A DNA stretch of 64,000 bases from Bradyrhizobium sp. LLZ17 (GCF_041200145.1 NZ_CP165734.1:4650001-4714000); one strand, 5' to 3'; positions 8,643-17,878 are shown, numbered from the stretch's first letter. A program made the numbers and translations. Notes: generated by a model from the sequence alone, not told the origin.

Positions 8643-8803
8643 TTTTTCCGCCTAGCGACTGCCGCCCTGCATTGCGAAAAGGATTGCGTGCGTTGACCCG
8701 GTCCTTTCGGTTCCGGATTCCTCAGCCCCCAGCCCCCCGGGGTCGCGAGGATCGGGTCTGTACGCACGACAAGGAGGGCCAACGCGAGTTGGTCCTTTTT
8801 TGT
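8643..8803 (+). ncRNA. Candidate structured small RNA with its own terminator
   Basis: The 590-base gap between the DUF2794 and DUF1223 genes has no credible gene but can form a strong structure. GTGCGT (8688-8693) pairs with ACGCAC (8762-8767). Inside it, ACCCGGTCCT (8697-8706) pairs with AGGATCGGGT (8748-8757, one G-T pair), leaving a C-rich loop (CCTCAGCCCCCAGCCCCCCG). A terminator hairpin follows (GGGCCAAC GCGA GTTGGTCC, six T) at 8775-8803. A possible -10 box TAGTAT lies at 8633-8638, so the start near 8643 is a guess. I cannot assign it to a known RNA family; it lacks the SRP and tmRNA signature motifs. Confidence 0.5.
8775..8803 (+). terminator. Rho-independent terminator of the candidate small RNA
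   Basis: Stem GGGCCAAC / GTTGGTCC (one G-T pair) with loop GCGA and six T residues. No protein gene ends upstream on this strand, which is the main argument for a non-coding transcript. Confidence 0.8.
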
Positions 8804-8829
8804 TTGTGGCGGGATGTTTCTGGTGCCTC

Positions 8830-8953
8830 GTCATTCCGAGACGCGCCTCTTGGCGCGGACCCGGAATCCATTTCTCAACTCGGCAAATGGATCGATGGAT
8901 TCTCAGGTGCGCAGTTGCGCACCGTAGCTCGCGCCTCGCACCCCAGAATGACG
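8830..8953. repeat. Dispersed palindromic repeat, family D, diverged copy
   Basis: GTCATTCCGAGACGCGCC..GGACCCGGAATCCAT on the left and CACCCCAGAATGACGAC on the right; a looser copy of the family seen at 16234, 27220, 53936 and 63677. Confidence 0.7.
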
Positions 8954-8990
8954 ACGGTTAATTTGATCTGAGATGATCTAGTCAGTCGCG

Positions 8991-9770
8991 TCAATGCAAT
9001 GAGGTGTACGCCGCGCCGAGCATCGGGCCGGGCTTCTCGCGGCTGCCATCCTGGACATAGACTACCGCGCCGTCGACGCCGTCGCGCGACGTGAGGTTCT
9101 CGATCGGTACCGTCCAGCTTTCCTGATGTCCGTTCCAGTCGCCGACCTTGAGCAGGTTGCGCACGACGTTGTGGTAGGTGATCTGCTGCCCGCGGTTTTC
9201 GCCGCGGCTGATCTCGATCGGGACCGATCTTGCTATCGAGCAGATCCAGACCTCGCCATGCGAAACCGCGGGCGCGCTGCTCGGCGCCACCGAGACGTTG
9301 ATCTGCTTGCCCGCGAGCGACATCGTCACGGGCACGCTCATCACGCCGGCGCCCTTGTCGGTCCTGCCGATCGCGCTTTCGATGCCGGCACGATCGCTGC
9401 CGATCACATGCGCAGAGCCGTTGACCACGACCTGCGGGGTATAGACCTCGCGGTCGCCGCGCATGCGCGAATAGGCGCGCTGCCGCGCAGAGAAGCGCGA
9501 ATCGGCCAGCGTGTCCTTCCAGCCAAGATAGTCCCAATAATCGATCGGCATGCTCAGCGCGATGACCGAGGGATCATTGGCGAGCTCGCCGATGACCTTG
9601 TCGGCGGGCGGGCAGGACGAGCAGCCCTGGGAGGTGAAGAGCTCGACGACGGCGCGGGGATCGGCCTCCGCGGGACGGATGACGGCGACGATGGCGCAGA
9701 TACCGAGCGCCCCCGACCAGAGTGCGCCGGACCATCGCGAAGCCAAATGAGAAGCCATCATTGCAGTCAT
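8991..9770 (-). CDS. DUF1223 protein, exported thioredoxin-like
   Basis: A 259-residue protein with an N-terminal signal/anchor segment (ALWSGALGICAIVAVIRPAEA) and then ADPRAVVELFTSQGCSSCPPADKV, the DUF1223 signature with a CxxC pair at residues 50 and 53. Further family blocks are IDYWDYLGWKDTLADSRFS, RQRAYS and YTPQVVVNGSAHVIGSDR. The fold resembles thioredoxin, so periplasmic thiol redox or metal handling is likely, but the reaction is not established. The exact start is uncertain because several Met codons precede the hydrophobic core. A few bases separate its stop from a family D repeat. Confidence 0.86.
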   Translation of the reverse strand: MTAMMASHLASRWSGALWSGALGICAIVAVIRPAEADPRAVVELFTSQGCSSCPPADKVIGELANDPSVIALSMPIDYWDYLGWKDTLADSRFSARQRAYSRMRGDREVYTPQVVVNGSAHVIGSDRAGIESAIGRTDKGAGVMSVPVTMSLAGKQINVSVAPSSAPAVSHGEVWICSIARSVPIEISRGENRGQQITYHNVVRNLLKVGDWNGHQESWTVPIENLTSRDGVDGAVVYVQDGSREKPGPMLGAAYTSLH

Positions 9771-9918
9771 GTCGAACCAGTCATGTCGAACGCCATTTCG
9801 TACGCGTGGAGGATATCCTATCGCCTGATGGTCACCGTAGTCTTACGGGCATAGTACATCCAACCGTCCGATGCGCGATTTTCCGCCAGTCGGGCCCATC
9901 CGAAGCATGCCTTAACGC

Positions 9919-9950
9919 ACGAAGGCGGCCTTGTGATAGGCCGCCTTCGT
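9919..9950 (-). terminator. Hairpin downstream of acnA (weak T tract)
   Basis: ACGAAGGCGGCC and GGCCGCCTTCGT form a perfect twelve-base stem around TTGTGATA, about 50 bases past the acnA stop. Neither side has a clean T run, so termination is probable but not certain. Confidence 0.6.
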
Positions 9951-9998
9951 TGAACCTTCTACTCACTTACCAGTGAGCCATTGTTCACAAATCCGCGC

Positions 9999-12719
9999 TT
10001 ACGCAGCGAGCTTGCGCAGCACGTAGTGCAGGATGCCGCCGTTGCGGTAGTAATCGAGCTCGTCCAACGTATCGATTCGGCAGAGCAGCGAAACGCGCTG
10101 CAACGAACCGTCCCCGGAGACGATCTCCGCGGTCAGCTTCTGGCGCGGCTTCAGGTCACCGACGAGACCACGCAGCGTGACCTTCTCATCGCCCTTCAGA
10201 CCGAGCGACGACGAGGAGGTGCCGTCCTCGAAGGTGAGCGGCAGCACGCCCATGCCGACCAGGTTGGAGCGGTGGATGCGCTCGAAGCTCTGGCAGATCA
10301 CGGCGCGCACGCCGAGCAGACGGGTACCCTTCGCGGCCCAGTCGCGCGAGGAGCCGTTGCCGTATTCGGCACCGGCGAACACCACCAGCGGCACCTGCTC
10401 CTGCTGGTACTTCATCGCGGCGTCGTAGATCGACATCTGCTCGCCGTCGGGCCAGTGCTTGGTGAGGCCGCCTTCCGGAATGTTGCCGTCGGCGCCCTTG
10501 AGCATGAAGTTCTTGATGCGGATGTTGGCGAAGGTGCCACGCATCATCACTTCGTGGTTGCCGCGCCGCGTGCCGTACTGGTTGAAGTCGGCCGGACGCA
10601 CCTGGTGCTCGCTGAGATACTTGCCGGCCGGAGAGGTAAGCTTGATCGAGCCCGCCGGCGAGATGTGGTCGGTGGTGATCTTGTCGCCGAACATGGCGAG
10701 GATGCGCGCCTCGACGATGTCGGTGATCGGCTCCGGCTCCTTCTTCATGCCGTCGAAATAGGGCGGGTTCTGCACATAGGTCGAGCTCATGTTCCAGCGA
10801 TAGGTCTCGCTCTCGACAGTCTTGATCTTGCGCCAGTTGGTGTCGCCCTTGAACACGTCGGCATACTTCTTCTTGAAGATCGACGCGGTCACGAACTTCT
10901 TCATGAACGCGTTGATCTCCTTCGTCGTCGGCCAGATGTCCTTGAGGTAGACCGGCTTGCCGTCCTTGCCTTCACCGAGCGGCTCGGTGGCGAGGTTCTT
11001 GGTGACGCTGCCCGCGAGCGCGTGGGCGACGACGAGCGGCGGCGAGGCCAGATAGTTCGCCTGCACGTCCGGCGAGACGCGGCCTTCGAAGTTGCGGTTA
11101 CCGGAGAGCACGGCGGCCGCGACGATGCCGTTGTCGTTGATCGACTTCGAAATCTGTTCGGGCAGCGGACCGGAATTGCCAATGCAAGTGGTGCAGCCGA
11201 AGCCGACCAGGTTGAAGCCGACCTTGTCGAGATCGGTCTGCAGACCGGAATCGGCGAGATAGGCCGCGACCACCTGGCTGCCCGGAGCCAGCGAGGTCTT
11301 GACCCACGGCTTGGCCTTGAGGCCCTTCGCGGCAGCGTTACGGGCCAGCAGCCCGGCGCCGATCAGGACGCTCGGATTCGAGGTGTTGGTGCAGGACGTG
11401 ATCGCGGCGATCACGACGTCGCCATGGCCAAGGTCGAAATTCTTGCCCTCGACCGGGAAGCGCTTCGTGGGCTCGTCAGCCTTCTTGTATTCGCTGCTGA
11501 GCGCGAGCGAAAAGCCTTCGGCCACCGAGGGCAGCGCGATGCGGCCTTCGGGACGCTTCGGGCCGGCCATCGACGGCACGACGTCGCCGAGGTCGAGCGT
11601 GAGCGTCTCGGTGAACACCGGATCCACCGACTTCGCGGCGCGGAACAGGCCCTGCGCCTTGGCATAGGCCTGCACCAGCGCGACGCGCGGCGCCGCGCGG
11701 CCGGAGGTCTTCAGATAATCGACCGCAGCGGCGTCGACCGGGAAGAAGCCGCAGGTCGCGCCATATTCGGGCGCCATGTTGGCGATGGTCGCCTTGTCGG
11801 CGACCGAGAGGTGATCGAGGCCGGGGCCGAAGAATTCGACGAACTTGCCGACCACGCCGAGCTTGCGCAGCATCTGCGTCACGGTCAGCACAAGGTCGGT
11901 CGCGGTGACGCCTTCCTTCATCGCGCCCTTCAGCTTGAAGCCGACGACGGTGGGCAGCAGCATCGAGAGCGGCTGGCCGAGCATGCAGGCTTCGGCCTCG
12001 ATGCCGCCGACGCCCCAGCCGAGCACGGCGAGGCCGTTGACCATGGTGGTGTGGGAGTCGGTGCCGACGAGCGAGTCGGGATAGGCGACCTCGAAGGTGC
12101 CGGTCTTCTTGCCGACCGTCATCTTCTCCTTCTTGGTCCAGACCGTCTGCGACAGATATTCGAGATTGACCTGGTGGCAGATGCCCGTGCCGGGCGGCAC
12201 CACGGAGAAGTTCGAGAACGCTTTCTGGCCCCACTTCAGGAATTCGTAGCGCTCCTGGTTCTGCTTGTATTCCTCGGTGACGTTCTTGCCGAAGGCTTTG
12301 TTGTCGCCGAAGAAGTTCACGATCACGGAGTGGTCGATGACGAGATCGACCGGCACCAGCGGGTTGATCTTCTCGGCATCGCCGCCGAGCTTCTGCATGG
12401 CGTTGCGCATCGCGGCGAGATCGACCACGGCGGGCACGCCGGTGAAATCCTGCATCAGCACGCGGGCGGGGCGGAACGCGATCTCATGCTCCAGCGACCG
12501 CTTGCGCAGCCATTTCGACACCGCGACGATGTCGTCCTTCTTGACCGTGCGGCCGTCCTCGTTGCGGAGCAGATTCTCGAGCAGGACCTTCATCGAATAG
12601 GGGAGTTTCGAAATTCCCTTCAGACCATTCTTCTCGGCCGTGGGCAGGCTGTAATAGACATAGGTCTTGGCGCCGACCTTGAGGGTCTTTTTGCATTTGA
12701 AGCTGTCGAGCGAGGTCAT
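9999..12719 (-). CDS. acnA: Aconitate hydratase A
   Basis: A 906-residue AcnA/IRP1-type aconitase converting citrate to isocitrate in the TCA cycle. Blocks seen: the N-terminal TLKVGAKTYVYYSLPTAEK, LMQDFTGVPAVVDLAAMR, the substrate region GTDSHTTMVNGLAVLGWGVG, and the [4Fe-4S] cysteines in AAITSCTNTSNP and GFGCTTCIGNSGPL. The C-terminal swivel domain has EYGNGSSRDWAAKG, and the end is YRNGGILHYVLRKLAA. Length is standard. It is transcribed alone, divergent from ccmA, with a 240-base intergenic region. A long open frame on the opposite strand of the whole gene is a high-GC shadow. Confidence 0.97.
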   Translation of the reverse strand: MTSLDSFKCKKTLKVGAKTYVYYSLPTAEKNGLKGISKLPYSMKVLLENLLRNEDGRTVKKDDIVAVSKWLRKRSLEHEIAFRPARVLMQDFTGVPAVVDLAAMRNAMQKLGGDAEKINPLVPVDLVIDHSVIVNFFGDNKAFGKNVTEEYKQNQERYEFLKWGQKAFSNFSVVPPGTGICHQVNLEYLSQTVWTKKEKMTVGKKTGTFEVAYPDSLVGTDSHTTMVNGLAVLGWGVGGIEAEACMLGQPLSMLLPTVVGFKLKGAMKEGVTATDLVLTVTQMLRKLGVVGKFVEFFGPGLDHLSVADKATIANMAPEYGATCGFFPVDAAAVDYLKTSGRAAPRVALVQAYAKAQGLFRAAKSVDPVFTETLTLDLGDVVPSMAGPKRPEGRIALPSVAEGFSLALSSEYKKADEPTKRFPVEGKNFDLGHGDVVIAAITSCTNTSNPSVLIGAGLLARNAAAKGLKAKPWVKTSLAPGSQVVAAYLADSGLQTDLDKVGFNLVGFGCTTCIGNSGPLPEQISKSINDNGIVAAAVLSGNRNFEGRVSPDVQANYLASPPLVVAHALAGSVTKNLATEPLGEGKDGKPVYLKDIWPTTKEINAFMKKFVTASIFKKKYADVFKGDTNWRKIKTVESETYRWNMSSTYVQNPPYFDGMKKEPEPITDIVEARILAMFGDKITTDHISPAGSIKLTSPAGKYLSEHQVRPADFNQYGTRRGNHEVMMRGTFANIRIKNFMLKGADGNIPEGGLTKHWPDGEQMSIYDAAMKYQQEQVPLVVFAGAEYGNGSSRDWAAKGTRLLGVRAVICQSFERIHRSNLVGMGVLPLTFEDGTSSSSLGLKGDEKVTLRGLVGDLKPRQKLTAEIVSGDGSLQRVSLLCRIDTLDELDYYRNGGILHYVLRKLAA

Positions 12720-12962
12720 GAAAGGAATCCCAATTGTTAGTTATACCCGGCAAGGGGTATCTTAACACCGTCCAGCGAATCCGGTGGGGTCGCTTGCAGG
12801 AGCAGGTTGAGTTGCTGCATCAAGTAGTTCCGGGCTTATAGAAGCTTTCTAACCGCGCCGCCACAGCCACAATCGTACCGCAGCAATTCGCGAGCCAAAA
12901 ATTCCGATGCGCTACCCCAAGTTTTTCTTAGGGTTTTCCCTGAGGCCCTTCTGGAGGCTCCG

Positions 12963-13589
12963 TTGACGGCTTCGACGCGAAGCAGCATGCGGCTCTCCGG
13001 CCACGGCCTCGTCTGCGTGCGCGGCGGCCGCGAGGTGTTTGCCGGCCTCGATTTCGGGGCCGCCGCCGGGGAGGCACTGGCTGTGACGGGGCGCAACGGA
13101 TCGGGCAAGACGTCGCTGCTGCGGCTGGTCGCGGGCCTGCTGATTCCGGCTGGTGGCATAATCACGCTCGACGGAGGCAACGCCGAGCTGACGCTTCCCG
13201 AGCAGTGCCACTATCTCGGCCATCGCGACGCCCTCAAACCGGCCCTGAGCGTGGCGGAGAATCTGGCATTCTGGGCTGATTTCCTCGGCGGAGAGCGTTT
13301 TGACGCGACCGAGAGCCTCGCCGCCGTGGGCCTCGACCATGCCACCGATCTGCCCGCAGCCTTCCTCTCCGCCGGCCAGCGCCGCCGGCTTTCGCTGGCC
13401 CGGCTGATCGCCGTTCGCCGCCCGGTCTGGCTGCTGGACGAGCCGACCACGGCGCTGGACATGGCCGGCCAGGACATGTTCGGCGGCCTGATGAGCGATC
13501 ACCTCGGACGAGGCGGCATGATCATGGCCGCCACCCACGCCCCGCTCGGGATCGAGGCGCGCGAGTTGCGGATCGGAGGCATGGCGTGA
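12963..13589 (+). CDS. ccmA: Heme exporter ATP-binding protein CcmA
   Basis: A 208-residue ATPase of the CcmABCD complex of system I cytochrome c maturation. Walker [10 protein letters not shown] is at 43-51, the signature region reads [14 protein letters not shown] and Walker B is [14 protein letters not shown] chose the TTG at 12963 because GGAGG sits a few bases upstream (12952-12956); the ATG at 12987 (MRLSGHGLV) is the alternative. The ATPase drives release of holo-CcmE from CcmC. The ccmB gene follows only after a 300-base repeat insertion, unlike the tight spacing of the other ccm genes. Confidence 0.94.
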   Translation: MTASTRSSMRLSGHGLVCVRGGREVFAGLDFGAAAGEALAVTGRNGSGKTSLLRLVAGLLIPAGGIITLDGGNAELTLPEQCHYLGHRDALKPALSVAENLAFWADFLGGERFDATESLAAVGLDHATDLPAAFLSAGQRRRLSLARLIAVRRPVWLLDEPTTALDMAGQDMFGGLMSDHLGRGGMIMAATHAPLGIEARELRIGGMA

Positions 13590-13639
13590 TTCCAGTGGAC
13601 CCTCAGTTTTCCAAGCGGCCGGCCGGCGCCCTGTCCGGT

Positions 13640-13850
13640 CCCGCCCCCTTGTGGGGGAGAGCAATCGCCTATGGCTTTCACGGGGCTTGCTTCGCCTCTC
13701 CCGCTTGCGGGAGAGGCCGACGCGCTCGCAGAGCGCGGCGGGTGAGGGCTCTCGCCGCGCGGGGACGCTCACCGCAATCCTCAATAGTTCCAACGCGGAG
13801 ACACCCTCTCCCCAACCCTCCCCCGCAAGCGGGGGAGGGAGCGCGGCTTG
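13640..13850. repeat. Dispersed repeat, family F, copy 1, inside the ccm operon
   Basis: It contains CCTCTCCCGCTTGCGGGAGAGG and, inverted at the far end, CCTCCCCCGCAAGCGGGGGAGG, with GGCGGGTGAGGGCTCTC between them. Related copies are at 33691-33840 and 35438-35590. It separates ccmA from ccmB and adds self-pairing RNA to the operon transcript. Confidence 0.88.
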
Positions 13851-13901
13851 CCTCGGGCGCGAGCCGGGCTCACCTGGCCGCCTCGCGGCCGGAGCCACCC
13901 C

Positions 13902-14570
13902 ATGACCGCCCTTGCCGCCCTGATCCGCCGGGACATCCGGATCGCGCTCCGCGTTGGCGGCGGGGCGCTGATTGGGGTGCTGTTCTTTCTGACCGTGGTG
14001 GTGCTGATGCCGTTCGCGGTGGGGCCGGATTTGGCACTGCTGTCGCGGCTGGGGCCGGCGATCCTGTGGCTCGGCGCGCTGCTGGCGAGCCTGCTCACGC
14101 TCGACCGGCTGTTCATGGCCGACCACGAGGACGGCTCGCTCGACCTGATCACGATGAGCCGGACGCCGCTGGAACTCGCCTGCGCCGCCAAGGCGCTGGC
14201 GCATTGGCTGGCGGCCGGCCTGCCGCTGATTGTCGCAACCCCCGTGCTCGGCCTCCTGCTCAACCTCGACATGGTCGCCACCGGCGCGGTGGCGCTGACG
14301 CTGCTCGCCGGCACGCCGGCCCTGACGTTCACCGGCATGATCGGCGCCGCCCTGGCGGTGACGCTGCATCGCGGCGGGCTGTTGATGGCGGTGCTGGTGC
14401 TGCCGCTGTCGATCCCGGTGCTGATCTTCGGGGTCGCGGCGTCGCAAGCCGCGATCAACGGGCCCATGTCATTCGGCGCACCGTTTTCGATCCTCTGCGC
14501 GCTGTCGCTGGTCAGCCTGGTGATCGGACCGTTTGCGGCGGCGGCGAGCCTGAAGCATGGACTGGACTGA
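13902..14570 (+). CDS. ccmB: Heme exporter permease CcmB
   Basis: A 222-residue integral membrane subunit of the CcmABCD complex. The N-terminus MTALAALIRRDIRIALR is followed by six hydrophobic helices, with the family block LDRLFMADHEDGSLDLI between helices 2 and 3 and RTPLELACAAKALAHWLAAGLPLI after it. The ATG at 13902 is taken because family proteins begin with this basic amphipathic segment; upstream in-frame codons come from the repeat. The gene lies between ccmA and ccmC on the same strand. Confidence 0.93.
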   Translation: MTALAALIRRDIRIALRVGGGALIGVLFFLTVVVLMPFAVGPDLALLSRLGPAILWLGALLASLLTLDRLFMADHEDGSLDLITMSRTPLELACAAKALAHWLAAGLPLIVATPVLGLLLNLDMVATGAVALTLLAGTPALTFTGMIGAALAVTLHRGGLLMAVLVLPLSIPVLIFGVAASQAAINGPMSFGAPFSILCALSLVSLVIGPFAAAASLKHGLD

Positions 14571-14662
14571 GATGGGCCCGACCGGGCTTTGACCCCGATC
14601 AACTTTCGCTGCGCGCTTTCATGCTGATTGCGTGAGCAGCCCCCGGTGATTATCAGGATGCC

Positions 14663-15453
14663 ATGACGCTGATCGACCTCGCCAACCCCTCGCGGTTCCT
14701 CGCGCTGACAGCGCGGATCTTGCCGTGGCTCGCGGGTGCGACCGTCATCCTGCTCGCCATCGGACTGTACCAGTCGGCGTTCGCACCCGACGACTACCAG
14801 CAGGGCGCGACCGTGAAGATCATGTTCATCCACGTCCCGAATGCGTGGCTGTCGATGTTCGTCTGGGGCGTGATGAGCATGGCCTCATTGGGCACTCTGG
14901 TGTGGCGGCATCCGCTCGCCGATGTCGCCGCCAAAGCCGCCGCGCCGATCGGTGCCGCGTTCACCTTCCTCGCGCTGCTCACGGGATCGCTGTGGGGACG
15001 TCCGATGTGGGGCACCTATTGGGAGTGGGATGCGCGGCTGACCTCGGTGCTGATTCTGTTCCTGATGTATCTCGGCCTGATGGCGCTGTGGCGCGCGGTC
15101 GAGGATCCTCGCGCGCGGCGCGCGCGGCGGCGGTGCTGACCCTGGTCGGCGCGATCAATCTTCCGATCATCAAGTTCTCGGTCGACTGGTGGAACACGCT
15201 GCATCAGCCGGCCTCGGTGCTGCGCATGGGCGGCTCGACCCTCGACAGAGCGTTCCTGATTCCGCTGCTGGTGATGGCGGTCGCATTCACGCTGCTGTTC
15301 GTCACATTGCATCTGGCGGCGATGCGCAACGAGATCCTCCGCCGCCGCGTCCGCTCGCTGCAAATGATGCAGGCCAGCCGCATCGCATTTTCGAGCGAAT
15401 TGGGCGCCGGGGCACGTGGAGACAACGGGTCAAAGGAAGTTGGGGCCGTATGA
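14663..15453 (+). pseudogene. ccmC: Heme exporter protein CcmC, reading frame broken by a one-base deletion
   Basis: CcmC delivers heme to CcmE. The first 148 or so residues read well (MTLIDLANPSRF, helices, then the tryptophan-rich heme site MWGTYWEWDARLTS). After WRAVEDP the frame runs into RARRARRRC and a stop at 15137-15139. One frame over, the protein resumes as [20 protein letters not shown], then [13 protein letters not shown], and ends at 15453. Restoring one base after GAGGATCCT (15106-15130, a CG-alternating tract) gives a continuous protein of normal length. The downstream ccmD and ccmG are intact. Since CcmC is needed for all c-type cytochromes, a sequencing error is more likely than true loss. 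Confidence 0.9.
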
Positions 15454-15647
15454 TGATGTCGCTCGGCCCCTACGCGTCATTCATCCTCGCATCCTATGCT
15501 GCCGCAGCCATCGTGGTCGCGACCCTGATCGGCTGGGTCGTGCTCGATCATCGCAACCAGACCCGGCGCCTGCGCGAGCTCGAGCGCAGCGGCATCACCC
15601 GCCGCTCGGGTCGCAGCGCAACGGACGCGCCAAGAGCGCTTACATGA
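15450..15647 (+). CDS. ccmD: Heme exporter protein CcmD
   Basis: A 65-residue single-span protein, [20 protein letters not shown] followed by a hydrophobic stretch to [20 protein letters not shown] and a basic cytoplasmic tail. The [14 protein letters not shown]-terminus and the (R)RLRELE tail are typical of CcmD, which holds CcmABC and CcmE together. The first ATG at 15450 overlaps the ccmC stop as ATGA, and its own stop overlaps the ccmG start. Three Met codons in a row make the exact start arbitrary. Confidence 0.9.
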   Translation: MMMSLGPYASFILASYAAAAIVVATLIGWVVLDHRNQTRRLRELERSGITRRSGRSATDAPRALT

Positions 15648-16228
15648 GCGATCAATCGACCTCCACGACACAGCCGCGCCGCACCTTCCTGATGGTGCTG
15701 CCGCTGATCGCCTTCATCGGCCTCGCGCTGTTGTTCTGGTTCCGGCTTGGCAGCGGCGATCCCTCGAAAATTCCCTCCGCGCTGATCGGACGGCCGGCGC
15801 CGCAGACCACGCTGCCGCCGCTTGAAGGATTGCAGGCCGACAGCACGCAGGTCCCCGGCCTCGACCCGGCCGCGTTCAAGGGCAAGGTCAGCCTGGTCAA
15901 TGTCTGGGCGTCCTGGTGCGTGCCGTGCCATGACGAAGCGCCACTGTTGACCGAGCTGGCGAAAGACAAGCGCTTCCAGCTCGTCGGCATCAACTACAAG
16001 GATGCGCCCGACAACGCGCGGCGCTTCCTCGGCCGCTACGGCAATCCGTTCGGCCGCGTCGGCGCCGATGCCAACGGCCGGGCCTCGATCGAATGGGGCG
16101 TCTACGGCGTGCCGGAGACATTCGTCGTCGGCCGCGAAGGCACCATCATCTACAAGCTGGTCGGCCCGATCACGCCGGACAATCTGCGGACCGTGCTGCT
16201 GCCGGAGCTGGAGAAGGCGCTGAAGTAA
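15644..16228 (+). CDS. ccmG: Thiol:disulfide interchange protein CcmG/DsbE
   Basis: A 194-residue membrane-anchored periplasmic thioredoxin that reduces the apocytochrome c CxxCH motif before heme attachment. There is one N-terminal helix ([19 protein letters not shown]), then a thioredoxin fold with the active site [11 protein letters not shown] (Cys 92 and 95) and the CcmG-specific insert [15 protein letters not shown], followed by [15 protein letters not shown] (cis-Pro loop). The ATG at 15644 overlaps the ccmD stop by four bases. It is the last gene of the ccm operon; a family D repeat follows. Confidence 0.95.
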   Translation: MSDQSTSTTQPRRTFLMVLPLIAFIGLALLFWFRLGSGDPSKIPSALIGRPAPQTTLPPLEGLQADSTQVPGLDPAAFKGKVSLVNVWASWCVPCHDEAPLLTELAKDKRFQLVGINYKDAPDNARRFLGRYGNPFGRVGADANGRASIEWGVYGVPETFVVGREGTIIYKLVGPITPDNLRTVLLPELEKALK

Positions 16229-16233
16229 TCACG

Positions 16234-16313
16234 GTCATTCCGGGGCGATGCGACAGCATCGAACCCGGAATCTCGAGATTCCGGGTTCACGCTTCGCGTG
16301 CCCCGGAACGACG
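16234..16313. repeat. Dispersed palindromic repeat, family D, copy 1
   Basis: GTCATTCCGGGGCGATGCGA..CCCGGAATCTCGAGATTCCGGG..CCCCGGAACGAC: an outer inverted pair around an inner perfect palindrome. It sits between the convergent ccmG and yciB genes. Confidence 0.9.
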
Positions 16314-16324
16314 CCAACCACTTC

Positions 16325-16927
16325 TCACCCCTTCCGCACATCCCCCGCCTCGGCCTCGCTCGTCTCCAGCGACACCGGCTCGATATGATAGCGCTTGGTC
16401 AGCGGCATCTGGGCGATGGCGAAGATCATGGTCAGCGGGGTCACGCCGAACACCTTGAAGTTCACCCAGAAATCCGTGCTCTGGGTGCGCCAGACGATTT
16501 CGTTCAAGACCGCCATGCCGGCGAAGAACAGCGCCCAACGCAGCGTGAGGATGCGCCAGCCCTGCGGGGTCAGGTTGAACATCTGGTCAAACATCACGGC
16601 GATAAAGGAGCGGCCGAACAACAGTCCGCCGCCGAGGATCGCGGCGAACAGGCCGTAGATGATGGTCGGCTTGACCTTGATGAAGGTCTCGTCGTGCAGC
16701 ACCAGCGTCAGCGTGCCGAACACCAGCACGACGACGCCGGTCACGATCGCCATGATCGGGATGTGGCGCGTCACCACATAGGAGGCGATCATCGCCGCCA
16801 CGATCGCGACCATGAAGGCGCCGGTCGCAGCGAACAGGTTGAACTTCGCATTGACGAAGAAGAAGACGAGCAGCGGACCGAGCTCGGTCGCAAGCTTGAA
16901 CAGCGGATGCGGTTGGGTCTTGTCCAT
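16325..16927 (-). CDS. yciB: Inner membrane-spanning protein YciB (septation protein A)
   Basis: A 200-residue polytopic protein of the YciB/IspZ family. The N-terminus [19 protein letters not shown] and the segment [20 protein letters not shown] are family signatures, as is [20 protein letters not shown] before [20 protein letters not shown]. Five or so hydrophobic helices are seen. YciB takes part in envelope and septum integrity in enterics; the intracellular septation phenotype comes from Shigella. It follows ftsY by only three bases and is presumably cotranscribed with it. Confidence 0.94.
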   Translation of the reverse strand: MDKTQPHPLFKLATELGPLLVFFFVNAKFNLFAATGAFMVAIVAAMIASYVVTRHIPIMAIVTGVVVLVFGTLTLVLHDETFIKVKPTIIYGLFAAILGGGLLFGRSFIAVMFDQMFNLTPQGWRILTLRWALFFAGMAVLNEIVWRTQSTDFWVNFKVFGVTPLTMIFAIAQMPLTKRYHIEPVSLETSEAEAGDVRKG

Positions 16928-16930
16928 TCT

Positions 16931-17878
16931 TTAGCTTTCAATTCCGGCAATGGCGCGAGCGAAATCGCGCGCGGTGAACGGCGCGAGATCGTCGACGCCT
17001 TCGCCGACCCCGATGAAGTGCACCGGCAATTTGAATTTCTCCGCGAGCGCCACCAGGATGCCGCCGCGCGCGGTGCCGTCGAGCTTGGTCATCACGAGGC
17101 CGGTGACGCCGGCGGTGCGATGGAAAGCCTCGACCTGCGACAGCGCGTTCTGGCCGACGGTGGCATCGAGCACGAGCAGCACCGCGTGCGGCGCGGAGGC
17201 GTCCACCTTGCGGATGACGCGCACGACCTTTTCGAGCTCCTTCATCAGCTCGGACTTGTTCTGAAGCCGGCCGGCCGTGTCGATCAGGAGCACGTCGCTG
17301 TTCTGCTCCTTGGCCGCCGTCAGCGCATTGAAGGCGAGGCTTGCCGAATCCGAGCCTTGGGCAGCGGCAATGACGGGCGTCTTGGTCCGCTCGCCCCAGA
17401 CCTTGAGCTGCTCGATGGCTGCTGCGCGAAACGTATCGCCCGCGGCCAGCATCACCTTGCGGCCTTCGGATGCGAATTTCTGCGAAAGCTTGCCGATCGT
17501 GGTGGTCTTGCCGGAGCCGTTGACGCCGACCACAAGAATGACGAACGGCTTCCTGGCCGGGTCGATCTCAAGCGGCTTTGCCACCGGCGACAACACCTTC
17601 TCGACCTCGGTCGCGACGACGTCCTTGACCTCGTCCGCCGAGATCGCCTTGTCGTAGCGGCCCGTGCCGACCGCATCGGCGATCCGGACCGCAACCTGCG
17701 TGCCGAGATCGGCGCGCAACAGCACGTCCTCGATGTCGTCGAGCATGGCGCGGTCGAGCTTGCGCTTGGTGACGAGGTCGGCGACCGCGGTCCCGAGCGA
17801 GGACGAGGTGCGCTTCAGCCCGTTGGACAGGCGCCGCCACCAGCTCAGCTTGGGGGTGTCGGAGGTGGTATCGTTCAT
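16931..17878 (-). CDS. ftsY: Signal recognition particle receptor FtsY
   Basis: A 315-residue SRP receptor GTPase lacking the long acidic N-terminal domain of E. coli FtsY, as is common in this class. The NG domain has G1 GVNGSGKTTT at 118-127, the DTAGR motif within LLIDTAGRLQNKSELMKEL, TKLD in VMTKLDGTARGG and the closing GVGEGVDDLAPFTARDFA. Its partner Ffh is at 25651. A short N-terminal amphipathic stretch (LSWWRRLSNGLKRTSSSL) probably mediates membrane binding. The gene is followed by yciB on the same strand and faces the plus-strand pseudouridine synthase gene. Confidence 0.96.
   Translation of the reverse strand: MNDTTSDTPKLSWWRRLSNGLKRTSSSLGTAVADLVTKRKLDRAMLDDIEDVLLRADLGTQVAVRIADAVGTGRYDKAISADEVKDVVATEVEKVLSPVAKPLEIDPARKPFVILVVGVNGSGKTTTIGKLSQKFASEGRKVMLAAGDTFRAAAIEQLKVWGERTKTPVIAAAQGSDSASLAFNALTAAKEQNSDVLLIDTAGRLQNKSELMKELEKVVRVIRKVDASAPHAVLLVLDATVGQNALSQVEAFHRTAGVTGLVMTKLDGTARGGILVALAEKFKLPVHFIGVGEGVDDLAPFTARDFARAIAGIES

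Noticed and set aside
9981..12740. Open frame of about 919 codons on the plus strand opposite acnA
   Set aside because: It mirrors the aconitase gene, has low-complexity Arg/Asp/Gly-rich composition and no domain; high GC leaves the antisense frame open.
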